Assembly (NCBI RefSeq): GCF_014207745.1
Contig: NZ_JACHJB010000004.1
Coordinates: 434,001-498,000, forward strand
Source: Nonomuraea muscovyensis
Lineage (GTDB): Bacteria > Actinomycetota > Actinomycetes > Streptosporangiales > Streptosporangiaceae
Direction of reading: 5' to 3'
Length of the DNA: 64,000 nt
The first letter of the stretch is position 1; the number at the start of each line of letters is the position of its first letter. The translations under genes and the position numbers were made by a program. Shown in pieces: positions 1 through 7,963 of this stretch. The notes beneath the pieces are model-generated. The model was not told the DNA's origin. It worked only from the letters and a program-made list of their open reading frames with translations, and searched no databases.

Positions 1-1
1 G

Positions 2-73
2 CAGGTCCACCCGGACAAGCAGGTGGCCAAGGCGGCCCGCCGCGCGCTGTTCAAGGCCCGCTCCCAGACGTGA
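2..73 (+). CDS. C-terminal end of an unidentified protein (partial)
   Basis: The window opens inside a reading frame that ends with TGA at 71-73. The last 23 residues are basic and alanine-rich (ending KARSQT) with strong G/C at third codon positions, as expected of a real gene. Too little is present to name the product. No terminator is obvious behind it; the next gene is convergent. Confidence 0.55.
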   Translation, partial: QVHPDKQVAKAARRALFKARSQT

Positions 74-187
74 CGTGACCCACGGGCCCCGCCCTGGGTC
101 GTCGGCCGGGGGCGGGCCGTCCCGGCCCTCAGGAGGCCCGTCCGCCCATCACCGGCGGCGGGTCGCCGTGCGGCATCGTGGCGGGGC

Positions 188-1096
188 TCAGACGAACAGG
201 TCGTCGACCGATGCGACCGTGACCGCCCGGCGGACCCACGCCCGGACCTGGTCGAGGTCCGCGCAGGAGGTGATGCGGGCCCTGTCGTCGTCGTTCACGG
301 CCAGCCCACGCGCGTCCAGGACGGTGAGCAGCGCCTCGACCTCCCCTTCGACCCGCCCCTCCTCCCTGCCTTCGGCTTTTCCTTCGGCCTTACCTTCGGC
401 CTTTCCTTCGGCCTTGCCCTTGCCGAAGTGCTCACGAGCGAAGGGGCTGTAGACCGGCCACGCAGTGGACGACATGATCTCCTCCAGGAACCGTTTCGCG
501 GCTGTCGAGGCCAGGCGGTATGCGTATTCATAGTACTGCGGAGCGTGTTCGCCGCCCACCTTCGTCAACGCGGCGACGAACGCCTCGAGGACGGGCGGCT
601 GATCGCCGTGCACCATGACGGACACCGTGGCCAGTTCCATGCAGTCAGCGGCCTGTACGGGGTCGGTGATGGCCGGGATCTGCTCCGGGCCGAGAACCAA
701 CGGGCTGAGCGTGAAGCCGGACAGATCGGTGACGATCGGCTCGCCGGCCCAGGTCGCGAGCCGGCCGGTGGGACAGACGACGAGCACCACGACCGGACAG
801 CTGAGCCGCAGCCAGAGCGCCGCCGCGTAGCGAGGCCAGGCGAGACGTTTGTCGTCGTCGGAAGCGAGCTGGACCTCGACGACGACAGCGAGGTCGGGGC
901 TTTTCGGAGGACCCACGGTGATCACCGTGTCCGCGTAGAAGTCACGCGAGGAACGGTCGTTGAATTCTCCTGAGGAGACCTCGACATAGCTGTCTGTCGA
1001 GAGGGTGGGGTCGTACAGCCGTTGGAGGATCTCCACGGCGAAGGCCGGGCGGCTTCTGAAGAGCGCGTTCAGCGTGTCATGCACGGGGGATGGCAT
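188..1096 (-). CDS. PD-(D/E)XK nuclease-like hypothetical protein with acidic/basic repeat tail
   Basis: About 302 residues from the ATG at 1096; homologues I know begin with Met-Pro-Ser as here, though an ATG at 1114 is also in frame. The N-terminal half carries a YADTVI strand followed by AVVVEVQL, the acid and E-x-Q arrangement of the Rpn/transposase-associated PD-(D/E)XK-like families common in actinomycetes. Residues 225-250 are a run of KAEG repeats, predicted to form a charged helix. Function is unknown: Rpn-type proteins of other bacteria are DNA nucleases that promote recombination, but these actinobacterial paralogues are uncharacterised. It stands alone, convergent with the partial gene to the left. 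Confidence 0.6.
   Translation of the reverse strand: MPSPVHDTLNALFRSRPAFAVEILQRLYDPTLSTDSYVEVSSGEFNDRSSRDFYADTVITVGPPKSPDLAVVVEVQLASDDDKRLAWPRYAAALWLRLSCPVVVLVVCPTGRLATWAGEPIVTDLSGFTLSPLVLGPEQIPAITDPVQAADCMELATVSVMVHGDQPPVLEAFVAALTKVGGEHAPQYYEYAYRLASTAAKRFLEEIMSSTAWPVYSPFAREHFGKGKAEGKAEGKAEGKAEGREEGRVEGEVEALLTVLDARGLAVNDDDRARITSCADLDQVRAWVRRAVTVASVDDLFV
367..414 (-). repeat. Four 12-bp in-frame tandem repeats
   Basis: Four near-identical 12-bp units (ccttcggccttt type) lie head to tail inside the PD-(D/E)XK-like gene. Being a multiple of three they encode repeated Lys-Ala-Glu-Gly. Copy number of such units is expected to vary between strains by slippage. Confidence 0.85.
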
Positions 1097-1175
1097 GTCA
1101 CGTGACGTTAGCATTCATGTGCGGATAGTGATGAAGCTTCCGCAGAAGTCATCTGGCCACCGATACGCCGGGGGG

Positions 1176-1218
1176 AGAAAAGCGAAAACGCCCCGGGCAC
1201 AAGAGGCATCCGGGGCGT
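1176..1218 (-). terminator. Rho-independent terminator after the tRNA-Glu pair
   Basis: Read leftward, a 9-bp GC-rich stem (1210-1218 with 1188-1196) is followed by a T-rich tail (1176-1187, TTTTCGCTTTT). It sits 15 bp past the second tRNA-Glu and ends that transcript before the protein gene at 188-1096. Confidence 0.8.
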
Positions 1219-1232
1219 TCGAGAAGGCTGTG

Positions 1233-1305
1233 TAGTCCCGACCGGATTCGAACCGGCGCTACCGCCTTGAGAGGGCGGCGTCCTGGGCCACTAGACGACG
1301 GGACC
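1233..1305 (-). tRNA. tRNA-Glu (CTC), second copy in the transcript
   Basis: 73 nt cloverleaf: acceptor pairs GGTCCCG with CGGGACT, anticodon stem CCGCC/GGCGG with loop CTCTCAA giving anticodon CTC (codon GAG), T-arm GGTTCGAATCC. No CCA is encoded. It is identical in sequence to the copy at 1331-1403, from which it is separated by 25 bp. Confidence 0.95.
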
Positions 1306-1330
1306 TTCGCGATGACTTGTGTGACTGTGG

Positions 1331-1403
1331 TAGTCCCGACCGGATTCGAACCGGCGCTACCGCCTTGAGAGGGCGGCGTCCTGGGCCACTAGACGACGGG
1401 ACC
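1331..1403 (-). tRNA. tRNA-Glu (CTC), first copy in the transcript
   Basis: Same 73-nt sequence as 1233-1305, anticodon CTC. It is nearest the promoter, so the two copies are probably processed from one leftward transcript. The product is charged by the glutamyl-tRNA synthetase encoded at 6590-7963. Confidence 0.95.
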
Positions 1404-1449
1404 GTGTCCCACAAGTGATCGTTGCCGGGCCTCCCCGGCAACGGAGGTA

Positions 1450-1479
1450 ACTCTACCGCACCCCGAGGAGCACAACCAA
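1450..1479 (-). promoter_or_regulatory. Probable promoter of the tRNA-Glu pair
   Basis: Read leftward: -35 TTGGTT (1479-1474), 18-bp spacer, -10 TAGAGT (1455-1450). A short GC hairpin (about 1422-1442) lies between it and the first tRNA-Glu. Called by eye from hexamer match and spacing only. Confidence 0.5.
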
Positions 1480-1632
1480 ACCGTCGCCGGCTCGGCAGAT
1501 CGGGGCCTGTGGCGGCGGACCCGGTCGCCCGCGGGCCGCCTTCCCACCGCCGGCCCGGCCGACCGGCCGGCGGTCCTCAGTGAGCCATGGCGGGCGGGGA
1601 CGACACCGGGGCGACGTCCGGAATTCGCCCAT

Positions 1633-1667
1633 AAACAAAAAGCGGATGTCTCTGTGAGACATCCGCT
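1633..1667 (-). terminator. Rho-independent terminator after tRNA-Gln
   Basis: An 11-bp perfect stem (1657-1667 with 1641-1651), 5-nt loop, then TTTTTGTTT on the leftward strand. It begins 6 bp after the tRNA-Gln gene. Confidence 0.88.
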
Positions 1668-1672
1668 ACATG

Positions 1673-1744
1673 CTGGGGTACCAGGACTCGAACCTAGACT
1701 AACTGAACCAGAATCAGTCGTGCTGCCAATTACACCATACCCCA
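1673..1744 (-). tRNA. tRNA-Gln (CTG)
   Basis: 72 nt; acceptor TGGGGTA/TACCCCA, anticodon stem ACTGA/TCAGT with loop TTCTGGT giving anticodon CTG (codon CAG), T-arm with GGTTCGAGTCC. No encoded CCA. In actinobacteria this tRNA is first mischarged with Glu and then amidated by GatCAB, whose genes lie at 51742-55039. Confidence 0.95.
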
Positions 1745-1899
1745 CCGGATCGAGCCCCTGCTGGGGCGCGTTCTGGCGACGTCCGAAAGAATAGCCCAGC
1801 TTGGCCGCCACCACCAAAACGATTGCCGGCAAGCGCCCGGCGCGGGTTCGGTCGTGCCAAGCTGAGGGGGACAAAACCCCACGTGGAGGAGCCCGACCG

Positions 1900-3867
1900 T
1901 TGGCCGAGAACCCGTTGTTCGCCCCCAGCAGCCTGCCCTACCAGCTGCCGCCCTTCGCGGAGATCCGCGAGGAGCACTACCTGCCCGCCTTCGAGAGGGG
2001 CATGGCCGAGCAGCTGGCCGAGGTCGAGGCGATCACGGGGAGCGACGAGCCGCCCACGTTCGACAACACGATCGCCGCGCTGGAGCGGTCCGGGCGCGTC
2101 CTGCAGCGCACGGCCACGGCGTTCTTCAGCGTCGTGGCGTCCGACTCGACGGACGGCGTCATGGAGATCGAGAAGCGGATCTCCCCGGAGCTGACCCGCC
2201 ACAGCGACGCGATCCGGCTCAACCGGGCGCTGTGGGCGCGCATCAAGCAGGTGACCACCGAGGACCCGGAGGAGGCGTGGCTGCTGGAGAAGTACCGCGA
2301 CGACTTCGTCCGGGCGGGCGCCGACCTGTCGGAGGAGGAGCAGGCACGGCTGCGGGAGCTGAACGAGGAGCTGTCGCGGCTGTCCACCGAGTTCGCCCAG
2401 AACCTGCTCAAGGCCTCGAACGACTCGGCCCTGGTGGTCGAGGACGCCAAGGAGCTCGACGGGTTCGACGAGGCCCGGATCGCCTCGCTGGAGCGCGACG
2501 GCCGGTACGTCCTGCCGCTGCTGAACTTCACCAACCAGCCGGGCCTTGCCCAGCTCACCGACCGTGACGTGCGCCGCAGGCTCTACACGCTGAGTGTGGA
2601 GCGCGCGCCGCAGAACTTCGGGCTGGCCGTGCGGATCGCCGGGCTGCGCGCGGAGCGGGCCGGCCTGCTGGGCTTCCCCAACCACGCCGCCTACCGGGTC
2701 GCCGACCAGACGGCCAAGACCGTCGAGGCGGTCGAGGAGATGCTGGGCCAGCTCGTCGGCCCGGCGGTGCGCAACGCCCGCAAGGAGGCCGAGGCGCTGG
2801 CCGAGCAGGCGGGGTTCGCGATCGAGCCGTGGGACTGGTCCTTCTACTCCGAGAAGGTGCGCCAGGCCCGCTACGACTTCGACGCCTCGGCGATGCGCCC
2901 GTACTTCGAGCTCGACCGTGTCTTCCGCGACGGCATCTTCCACGCGGCGACCAAGCTGTACGGCATCACGTTCGGCGAGCGACCGGACCTGCGCGGCTAC
3001 CACGAGGACGTGCGGGTCTTCGAGGTGTTCAACGAGGACGGCAGCGCGCTCGGCCTCTTCGGGCTCGACCCGTACGCGCGGCCGGGCAAGCGCGGCGGCG
3101 CGTGGATGAACAACCTGGTGGACCAGTCGTTCCTGTTCGGCGAGAAGCCGGTGGTGCTGAACAACCTCAACATCACCAAGCCGGCCGCCGGTCCGACGCT
3201 GCTCACCTACGACGAGGTCAACACGGCCTTCCACGAGTTCGGGCACGCGCTGCACGGCCTGTTCTCCGAGGTGCGCTTCCCGCGTGTCTCGGGCACCAGC
3301 GTGCCGCGCGACTTCGTCGAGTACCCGTCGCAGGTCAACGAGATGTGGGCGACCTGGCCCGAGGTGCTGGCCAACTACGCCAGGCATCACGAGACGGGCG
3401 AGCCGATGCCGGCCGAGCTGGTCGAGAAGATGCAGGCGGCGGAGAAGTTCAACCAGGGCTTCATGACCGTCGAGTATCTGGCCGCCACCCTGCTCGACTG
3501 GGCCTGGCACAAGCTGGCCCCGGGCGAGGACGTCGCCGACGCCGAGGCGTTCGAGCAGAAGGCCCTGGAAGCGGCTGAGATCGCCTTCCCGCTCGTCCGG
3601 CCGCGCTACCGGACCAACTACTTCGCCCACATCTTCTCGGGCGGCTACAGCGCCGGCTACTACTCCTACATCTGGAGCGAGGTGCTCGACGCCGAGAGCG
3701 TGGAGTGGTTCAAGGAGAACGGCGGGCTGAAGCGCGAGAACGGCGACCATTTCCGGCGGACGCTGCTGTCGAGGGGCGGCAGCCTCGACCCGCTGGCCGC
3801 CTTCCGCGACTTCCGCGGGCGTGAGCCGTCCATCCAGCCGCTGCTGGAGCGCCGCGGCCTGGTCTGA
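1900..3867 (+). CDS. M3-family zinc oligopeptidase / dipeptidyl carboxypeptidase
   Basis: 655 residues, close to the usual length of Dcp/oligopeptidase A. The zinc site is plain: H445-E446-F-G-H449, with the downstream FVEYPSQ stretch (glutamate near 474) supplying the third ligand, and the typical GGYSAGYYSYIWS motif near the C-terminus. These cytoplasmic enzymes degrade short peptides. The TTG at 1900 was chosen because GGAGGA stands 9 bp before it; the frame is open back to about 1801 but without a ribosome site. It is monocistronic, convergent with the SDR gene. Dcp versus PrlC-type specificity cannot be decided by eye. Confidence 0.92.
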   Translation: MAENPLFAPSSLPYQLPPFAEIREEHYLPAFERGMAEQLAEVEAITGSDEPPTFDNTIAALERSGRVLQRTATAFFSVVASDSTDGVMEIEKRISPELTRHSDAIRLNRALWARIKQVTTEDPEEAWLLEKYRDDFVRAGADLSEEEQARLRELNEELSRLSTEFAQNLLKASNDSALVVEDAKELDGFDEARIASLERDGRYVLPLLNFTNQPGLAQLTDRDVRRRLYTLSVERAPQNFGLAVRIAGLRAERAGLLGFPNHAAYRVADQTAKTVEAVEEMLGQLVGPAVRNARKEAEALAEQAGFAIEPWDWSFYSEKVRQARYDFDASAMRPYFELDRVFRDGIFHAATKLYGITFGERPDLRGYHEDVRVFEVFNEDGSALGLFGLDPYARPGKRGGAWMNNLVDQSFLFGEKPVVLNNLNITKPAAGPTLLTYDEVNTAFHEFGHALHGLFSEVRFPRVSGTSVPRDFVEYPSQVNEMWATWPEVLANYARHHETGEPMPAELVEKMQAAEKFNQGFMTVEYLAATLLDWAWHKLAPGEDVADAEAFEQKALEAAEIAFPLVRPRYRTNYFAHIFSGGYSAGYYSYIWSEVLDAESVEWFKENGGLKRENGDHFRRTLLSRGGSLDPLAAFRDFRGREPSIQPLLERRGLV

Positions 3868-3923
3868 CCCAGCCGCCCGGCGCCGTGGCGGGGTGCGTCA
3901 TCGCATCCCGCCGCGGCGACCGG

Positions 3924-4742
3924 TCACAGGAACGCCTCGGCGTGCTCCTCCGCCCACTGCCGGAAGGTGCGCGGCGGGCGGCCGATGACCTGCTCGACGG
4001 TCGGCGTCACCCGGTAGGCGCCCTCGGGCACCTCGCCGAAGGCCTCGATCTGGAAAGCGATCATCTCCTCGGGCACGCCCTGCGCGCGGTAGCGCTCGCG
4101 CATCTGCTCGACGGCGAGCTCCACGTACGCGATCTCCCGGCCGAGCGCCTCGCCGAGGACGCGCACCTTGGCGGGCATGTCGAGCAGCTCGGGCCCGGTC
4201 AGCCCGTACGACCGGCCGGCGTGGCCGTCCTCGGTGAGCGCAGTGGCGATGACGGCGCCGATGTCGGCCTCGTGCACCATCGCCGTCCTGGTCGCGCCGA
4301 ACGGCTCCTCGACCACTCCCCCGGCCCGCACCGACTCCGTCCACGCCAGGGCGTTCGCCATGAACTCGGTGGGCTGCACGTACGTCCACTCCAGGTCGCC
4401 GCCCGTCACGGCGGGCTCCAGCGTGCCCGGCGCCCAGCCGCTGAGCAGCGTCACCCGGCGCACGCCCGACCGGGCGAGCAGGTCGGCGATCTCCTGGCCG
4501 TTGGGCAGGGGCGCGTAGTTCGCGCCGCCCACGTCGATGAGGTGGACACCGGTGACTCCGTCGAGGGCGGGCGCGAGGGTCTCGGTCCTGCCGAGATCGC
4601 CGCGCACCACCTGGACGCCTTCGGGCAGGGCCGCTCGGGCGGGGTCGCGGGTGAGCGCGCGAACCGGGTGACCGGCCCGCAGCAGCTCATCCACCACGTG
4701 CCTGCCGACGGAACCGGTCGCGCCTGTCACGAGATAGGTCAT
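3924..4742 (-). CDS. NmrA/SDR-type NAD(P)-binding oxidoreductase
   Basis: 272 residues from the ATG at 4742, which places the dinucleotide-binding motif GATGSVGRH at residues 7-15 as normal. The atypical short-chain dehydrogenase fold of the NmrA / NAD(P)H-binding family is recognisable throughout (ALTRDPARA after beta-2, Asp-rich strand after). Such proteins act as quinone or azo reductases or redox sensors; the substrate is not evident. The PadR gene ends 17 bp upstream on the same strand, so the two are probably one operon divergent from the MATE exporter. No strong ribosome site is seen. Confidence 0.85.
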   Translation of the reverse strand: MTYLVTGATGSVGRHVVDELLRAGHPVRALTRDPARAALPEGVQVVRGDLGRTETLAPALDGVTGVHLIDVGGANYAPLPNGQEIADLLARSGVRRVTLLSGWAPGTLEPAVTGGDLEWTYVQPTEFMANALAWTESVRAGGVVEEPFGATRTAMVHEADIGAVIATALTEDGHAGRSYGLTGPELLDMPAKVRVLGEALGREIAYVELAVEQMRERYRAQGVPEEMIAFQIEAFGEVPEGAYRVTPTVEQVIGRPPRTFRQWAEEHAEAFL

Positions 4743-4759
4743 GCGGCCGACGGTAGGGA

Positions 4760-5305
4760 CTATCGCGGAAGATCCAGTTCCGCGATCCGCCCTCTGAGCC
4801 AATCCCGCTCGGCCTGGCTGGCGGCTCGGGCGATCACCAGCATGCCGCGCCGGTACGGGTCGGGCTCGTCGCGCGCCCGGACCGGCCGGCCGCCCTCGTA
4901 GAAGAAGCCGGCGGGAGCCTCCAGGAAGGCGAGCCGGCGGCGCAGCACCCGTGCCTGGTCGGCGGGGTCGGGCAGCGCCGACAGGAACGCGAGCAGCGCG
5001 AAGAACCTGCTCTGGTCGCTGATCTGCAGGTCGGCGGGCTCGCGCAGCCGCCCCAGCAACTCTTCGCGGCCGGCGGGGGTGATGGTCAGCACCTGCCTGC
5101 GCGCGGCGGCGGCGCCGGCCTCCTCGTGCCGCTTGACGAGTCCGGCCGTTTCGAGCCGGGAGATGGCGGGATAGAGGGCGCCGTCGCTGACCGGGCGCAG
5201 GTGGCCGGACAGCCCCGTCAGGCGGGCCTTGAGCTCGTAGCCGTGCATCGGCCGCTCGTTGAGGAACCCCAGGATCGTCAGGGCGAGGTCACCGCCGCTT
5301 GCCAT
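4760..5305 (-). CDS. PadR-family transcriptional regulator
   Basis: 181 residues: winged helix of PadR type at 1-85 (LTILGFLNERPMHGYELK, then LYPAISRLETAGLVKR), followed by the C-terminal helical dimerisation region (Vir_act_alpha_C type). PadR proteins repress nearby transporter or detoxification genes and release DNA on ligand binding. Here the divergent MATE exporter and the downstream SDR gene are the likely targets; the inverted repeat at 5324-5355 lies between the two start codons. Confidence 0.9.
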   Translation of the reverse strand: MASGGDLALTILGFLNERPMHGYELKARLTGLSGHLRPVSDGALYPAISRLETAGLVKRHEEAGAAAARRQVLTITPAGREELLGRLREPADLQISDQSRFFALLAFLSALPDPADQARVLRRRLAFLEAPAGFFYEGGRPVRARDEPDPYRRGMLVIARAASQAERDWLRGRIAELDLPR

Positions 5306-5323
5306 GGGCGCATCGTAGCGCTA

Positions 5324-5355
5324 TACCTCTAATCGAGATACCACGAATCGAGGTA
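5324..5355. promoter_or_regulatory. Inverted repeat between padR and MATE starts, candidate operator
   Basis: Arms tacctctaat and gaatcgaggta (8 of 10 matching as inverted repeat) enclose a spacer that also contains a second aatcgag direct copy. It is 19 bp from the PadR start and overlaps the region just upstream of the MATE start at 5359, a position suited to repressing both. Confidence 0.5.
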
Positions 5356-5358
5356 CAC

Positions 5359-6696
5359 ATGATCCGGCTGGCCCTTCCCGTCTACGTGGAGCTGGTCACG
5401 GCGGTGGTCGCGGTCGGCCTGATCGACCTGCTGTGGGTGTCCGGTCTCGGCGAGGCCGCCATCGCGGCGGTGACCGTCGCCACCACGGCCGAATACCTGG
5501 CCTACGGGCTGTTCCTGGCCGTGCCGACAGGTTTGACGGTGCTGGTGGGCCGCCGTGACGGCCGCGAGCCGCTCGGTCCCGTGGTGCGGGCCGGCTGGAA
5601 GCTGTGGGCCGTCCTGTCGGTGGCGATCACCGTGCCCGCGGTGCTGCTGCGCGAGCCGCTGGCCGCCCTCTTTTCTGCGGAGTGGCGGCTGACGGCGGAG
5701 TTCTTCCTGATCTCGCTGGGCGGCCTGCCGGTCTACTTCGCCCAGACGGTGGCGGACGGCGTGCTGAAGGGACGGGGCGACACGAGGCGGCCCATGCGGC
5801 ACGCGCTCGTCTGCAACGCGCTCGTGGTGGCCCTGGACCCGCTGTTCATCCACGGGCTCGGCCTGGGTGTCCAGGGGGCGGCGCTGGCCACCGTGGCCGC
5901 GCGTGCGGTCACGCTGGCGATCACGCTGGTCGCCCTCTCACGAGCGCTGTCACAAGCACTGTCACGAGCCCCGTCACAAGCTCTGCCGCGCGTGCCGTCA
6001 CCAGTGCCGTCGCGGACGGCCGGGGCGTCCCCGAAGGCCGGACCGGGCGGCGCGGGCCTGGCCCGGGAGGTGGTGCGGACCGGACTGCCCATGTCGGGCG
6101 ACTTCCTGGCCCGTTCGGCCGTGGGCCTGGCTCTGGTGGACCTGGTGGCCGGGTTCGGGACGGCGGAGCTGGCCGGTTACGGCATCGGGCAGAAGATCAT
6201 GCTGGCCGGGGTCATGGTCTTCTACGCCCTGCGGCAGGCCGCGCTGATCCGCACGGCCCGCGGCGAGGCCACCGGCTCGCCCCTGTGGCTCGGTCTGGGA
6301 GCCGGGGCGGCGGTGGCGGCCGTGCTGAACGCCGTGGCGGTGCCCGTCACAGCGCTCTTCGCCGCCGACCCGGCTCCCGCCGTCGGCTTCCTGCGCTGGA
6401 TGGCGCTCTATCTGGTGCCGTTCGGCGGGCTGATCGCCGTGGGCGGGGTGCTGCAGGCGAGCGGGCGTGGCGGCCGCCTGCTCGCCGCCACGCTGGCCGG
6501 CTTCGCCGTGCAGCTTCCGCTGGCGTACGCGCTGAGCGGGTGGCTCGGCGTGACGGGCGTGTGGCTGTCGATGGCGGCCGGCGCGTGCGTCAGCCTCGCA
6601 GGCGCGCTAGTGCCACGCGGATCCGGTCCTGGGTCCGCTCGCGGCCGAGCACCTCGATCGACTCGAACAGCGGCAGGCCCACCGTCCGGCCGGTGA
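5359..6696 (+). CDS. MATE-family efflux transporter
   Basis: 445 residues with 12 hydrophobic segments, the MATE layout of two six-helix halves (half one to about residue 200, half two from about 235). It would export organic cations or drugs by Na+ or H+ exchange. Start taken at the ATG 5359 after GAGGTACAC; the longer frame lacks a ribosome site. The cytoplasmic link between halves (residues about 194-222) is a Ser-rich repeat SxALS/SxAPS. The last 36 codons run antisense over the 3' end of gltX (107 bp) and encode a low-complexity Arg/Ser/Pro tail, so the natural C-terminus is unusual. Divergent from PadR. Confidence 0.85.
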   Translation: MIRLALPVYVELVTAVVAVGLIDLLWVSGLGEAAIAAVTVATTAEYLAYGLFLAVPTGLTVLVGRRDGREPLGPVVRAGWKLWAVLSVAITVPAVLLREPLAALFSAEWRLTAEFFLISLGGLPVYFAQTVADGVLKGRGDTRRPMRHALVCNALVVALDPLFIHGLGLGVQGAALATVAARAVTLAITLVALSRALSQALSRAPSQALPRVPSPVPSRTAGASPKAGPGGAGLAREVVRTGLPMSGDFLARSAVGLALVDLVAGFGTAELAGYGIGQKIMLAGVMVFYALRQAALIRTARGEATGSPLWLGLGAGAAVAAVLNAVAVPVTALFAADPAPAVGFLRWMALYLVPFGGLIAVGGVLQASGRGGRLLAATLAGFAVQLPLAYALSGWLGVTGVWLSMAAGACVSLAGALVPRGSGPGSARGRAPRSTRTAAGPPSGR

Positions 6697-7963
6697 CCGC
6701 CACCCGCACCGGGGCCTGCGCCTTGCCGAGCTTGAGCCCGTGGGCCGCGCCGACCTCCTCCAGCGCCGACTTCAGCGACTCGGGGTCCCAGCTCACGGTG
6801 TCGAGCCGCTCCAGGAAGCCGGTGAGGATCTCCACCGGGGAGTTCTTCATCGCCTTGTCCCAGGACGCCTGGTCGAACACCGGCTCGTCGAGGAACAGGA
6901 AGTCGACGTTCTGCCGGATCTCCGACAGCAGCGTGATGCGCGTCTGCGCCAGCCCGGCGACCTTGCTGAACGTCTCGCGGTCCCAGTCGGGCTCCAGGTA
7001 GGGCGCGCAGCGGTCCTCGAAGGTGTCGACGGGCAGGGCGCGGATGTACTCGCCGTTGAACGCGCGCAGCTTCTTCTCGTCGAAGTACGCGCTGGAGCTG
7101 TTGACGTCCTCCAGCCGGAACAGCGGCACCATCTCCGACCACGGCATGATCTCGCGGTCGTCGCCGGGCCCCCAGCCGAGCAGCATGAGGTAGTTGACCA
7201 TGGCCTCGGCGAGGTAGCCCTCGGCGCGGTAGTCCTCCAGGGCCACCTTGTCGCGCCGCTTGGACAGCTTCTTGCGCTGCTCGTTGACGATGACCGGCAG
7301 GTGGGCCCAGACCGGCGGGGTCGCGCCGAGCGCCGGCCACAGCAGCTGCTGCTTGGCGGCGTTGCCCAGGTGCTCCTCGCCGCGCACCACGTGGGTGATG
7401 CCCTGGGTGATGTCATCGACCGCGTTGGCCAGCACGTAGAGCGGCGAGCCGTCGGTGCGGGCGATGACGAAGTCCTCCTGGGCGTCGTTGGGGAACTCGA
7501 CCCGGCCCCGGATCACGTCGTCGACCACGGTCACGCCCTCGTCGGCGGTGCGGAAGCGCACCGCGCCCTCGGTCAGGCCCCGGTCGCGGCAGTGGCCGTC
7601 GTAGCCCTTGTGCTCGGAGCCGGTGCGGCGCTGGAGGTCATCGCGCGTGCAGTCGCAGTGGTAGGCCTTACCGTCGGCGAGCAGCTTGGCGACCGCCTCG
7701 CGGTGCTGCGGCTCGTACGCCGACTGGAAGTAGGGGCCCTCGAACGCCGGGTTGGTCCCGTTGATGCCGATCCAGTCGAGGGCCGAGATGATGCCCTCGG
7801 TCCACTCGGGCCGGTTGCGGGTCGCGTCGGTGTCCTCGATGCGCAGCACGAACCTGCCGCCCGCCTGCTCGGCCAGCGCCCAGTTGAACAGCGCCGTCCG
7901 GGCGCCGCCGACGTGGAACATGCCGGTGGGAGACGGGGCGAAACGCACCCGTAGATCAGTCAC
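6590..7963 (-). CDS. gltX: Glutamyl-tRNA synthetase, non-discriminating type expected
   Basis: 457 residues, class I synthetase. The HIGH equivalent is H17-V-G-G20, the KMSKS equivalent K232-L-S-K-R236. A zinc site with the E. coli pattern is complete: C103, C105, Y121, C125. It charges tRNA-Glu and, since the genome region also encodes GatCAB and no glutaminyl-tRNA synthetase is seen, presumably also tRNA-Gln. Its start overlaps the stop of the FAH gene by 8 bp, matching the Rv2993c–Rv2992c pair of M. tuberculosis. Confidence 0.96.
   Translation of the reverse strand: MTDLRVRFAPSPTGMFHVGGARTALFNWALAEQAGGRFVLRIEDTDATRNRPEWTEGIISALDWIGINGTNPAFEGPYFQSAYEPQHREAVAKLLADGKAYHCDCTRDDLQRRTGSEHKGYDGHCRDRGLTEGAVRFRTADEGVTVVDDVIRGRVEFPNDAQEDFVIARTDGSPLYVLANAVDDITQGITHVVRGEEHLGNAAKQQLLWPALGATPPVWAHLPVIVNEQRKKLSKRRDKVALEDYRAEGYLAEAMVNYLMLLGWGPGDDREIMPWSEMVPLFRLEDVNSSSAYFDEKKLRAFNGEYIRALPVDTFEDRCAPYLEPDWDRETFSKVAGLAQTRITLLSEIRQNVDFLFLDEPVFDQASWDKAMKNSPVEILTGFLERLDTVSWDPESLKSALEEVGAAHGLKLGKAQAPVRVAVTGRTVGLPLFESIEVLGRERTQDRIRVALARLRG

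Noticed and set aside
1714..3750. 678-codon minus-strand frame opposite the M3 peptidase, and similar long frames opposite gltX, ilvB and the GGDEF genes
   Set aside because: No recognisable protein features; complementary to conserved enzymes in the usual high-GC shadow frame.
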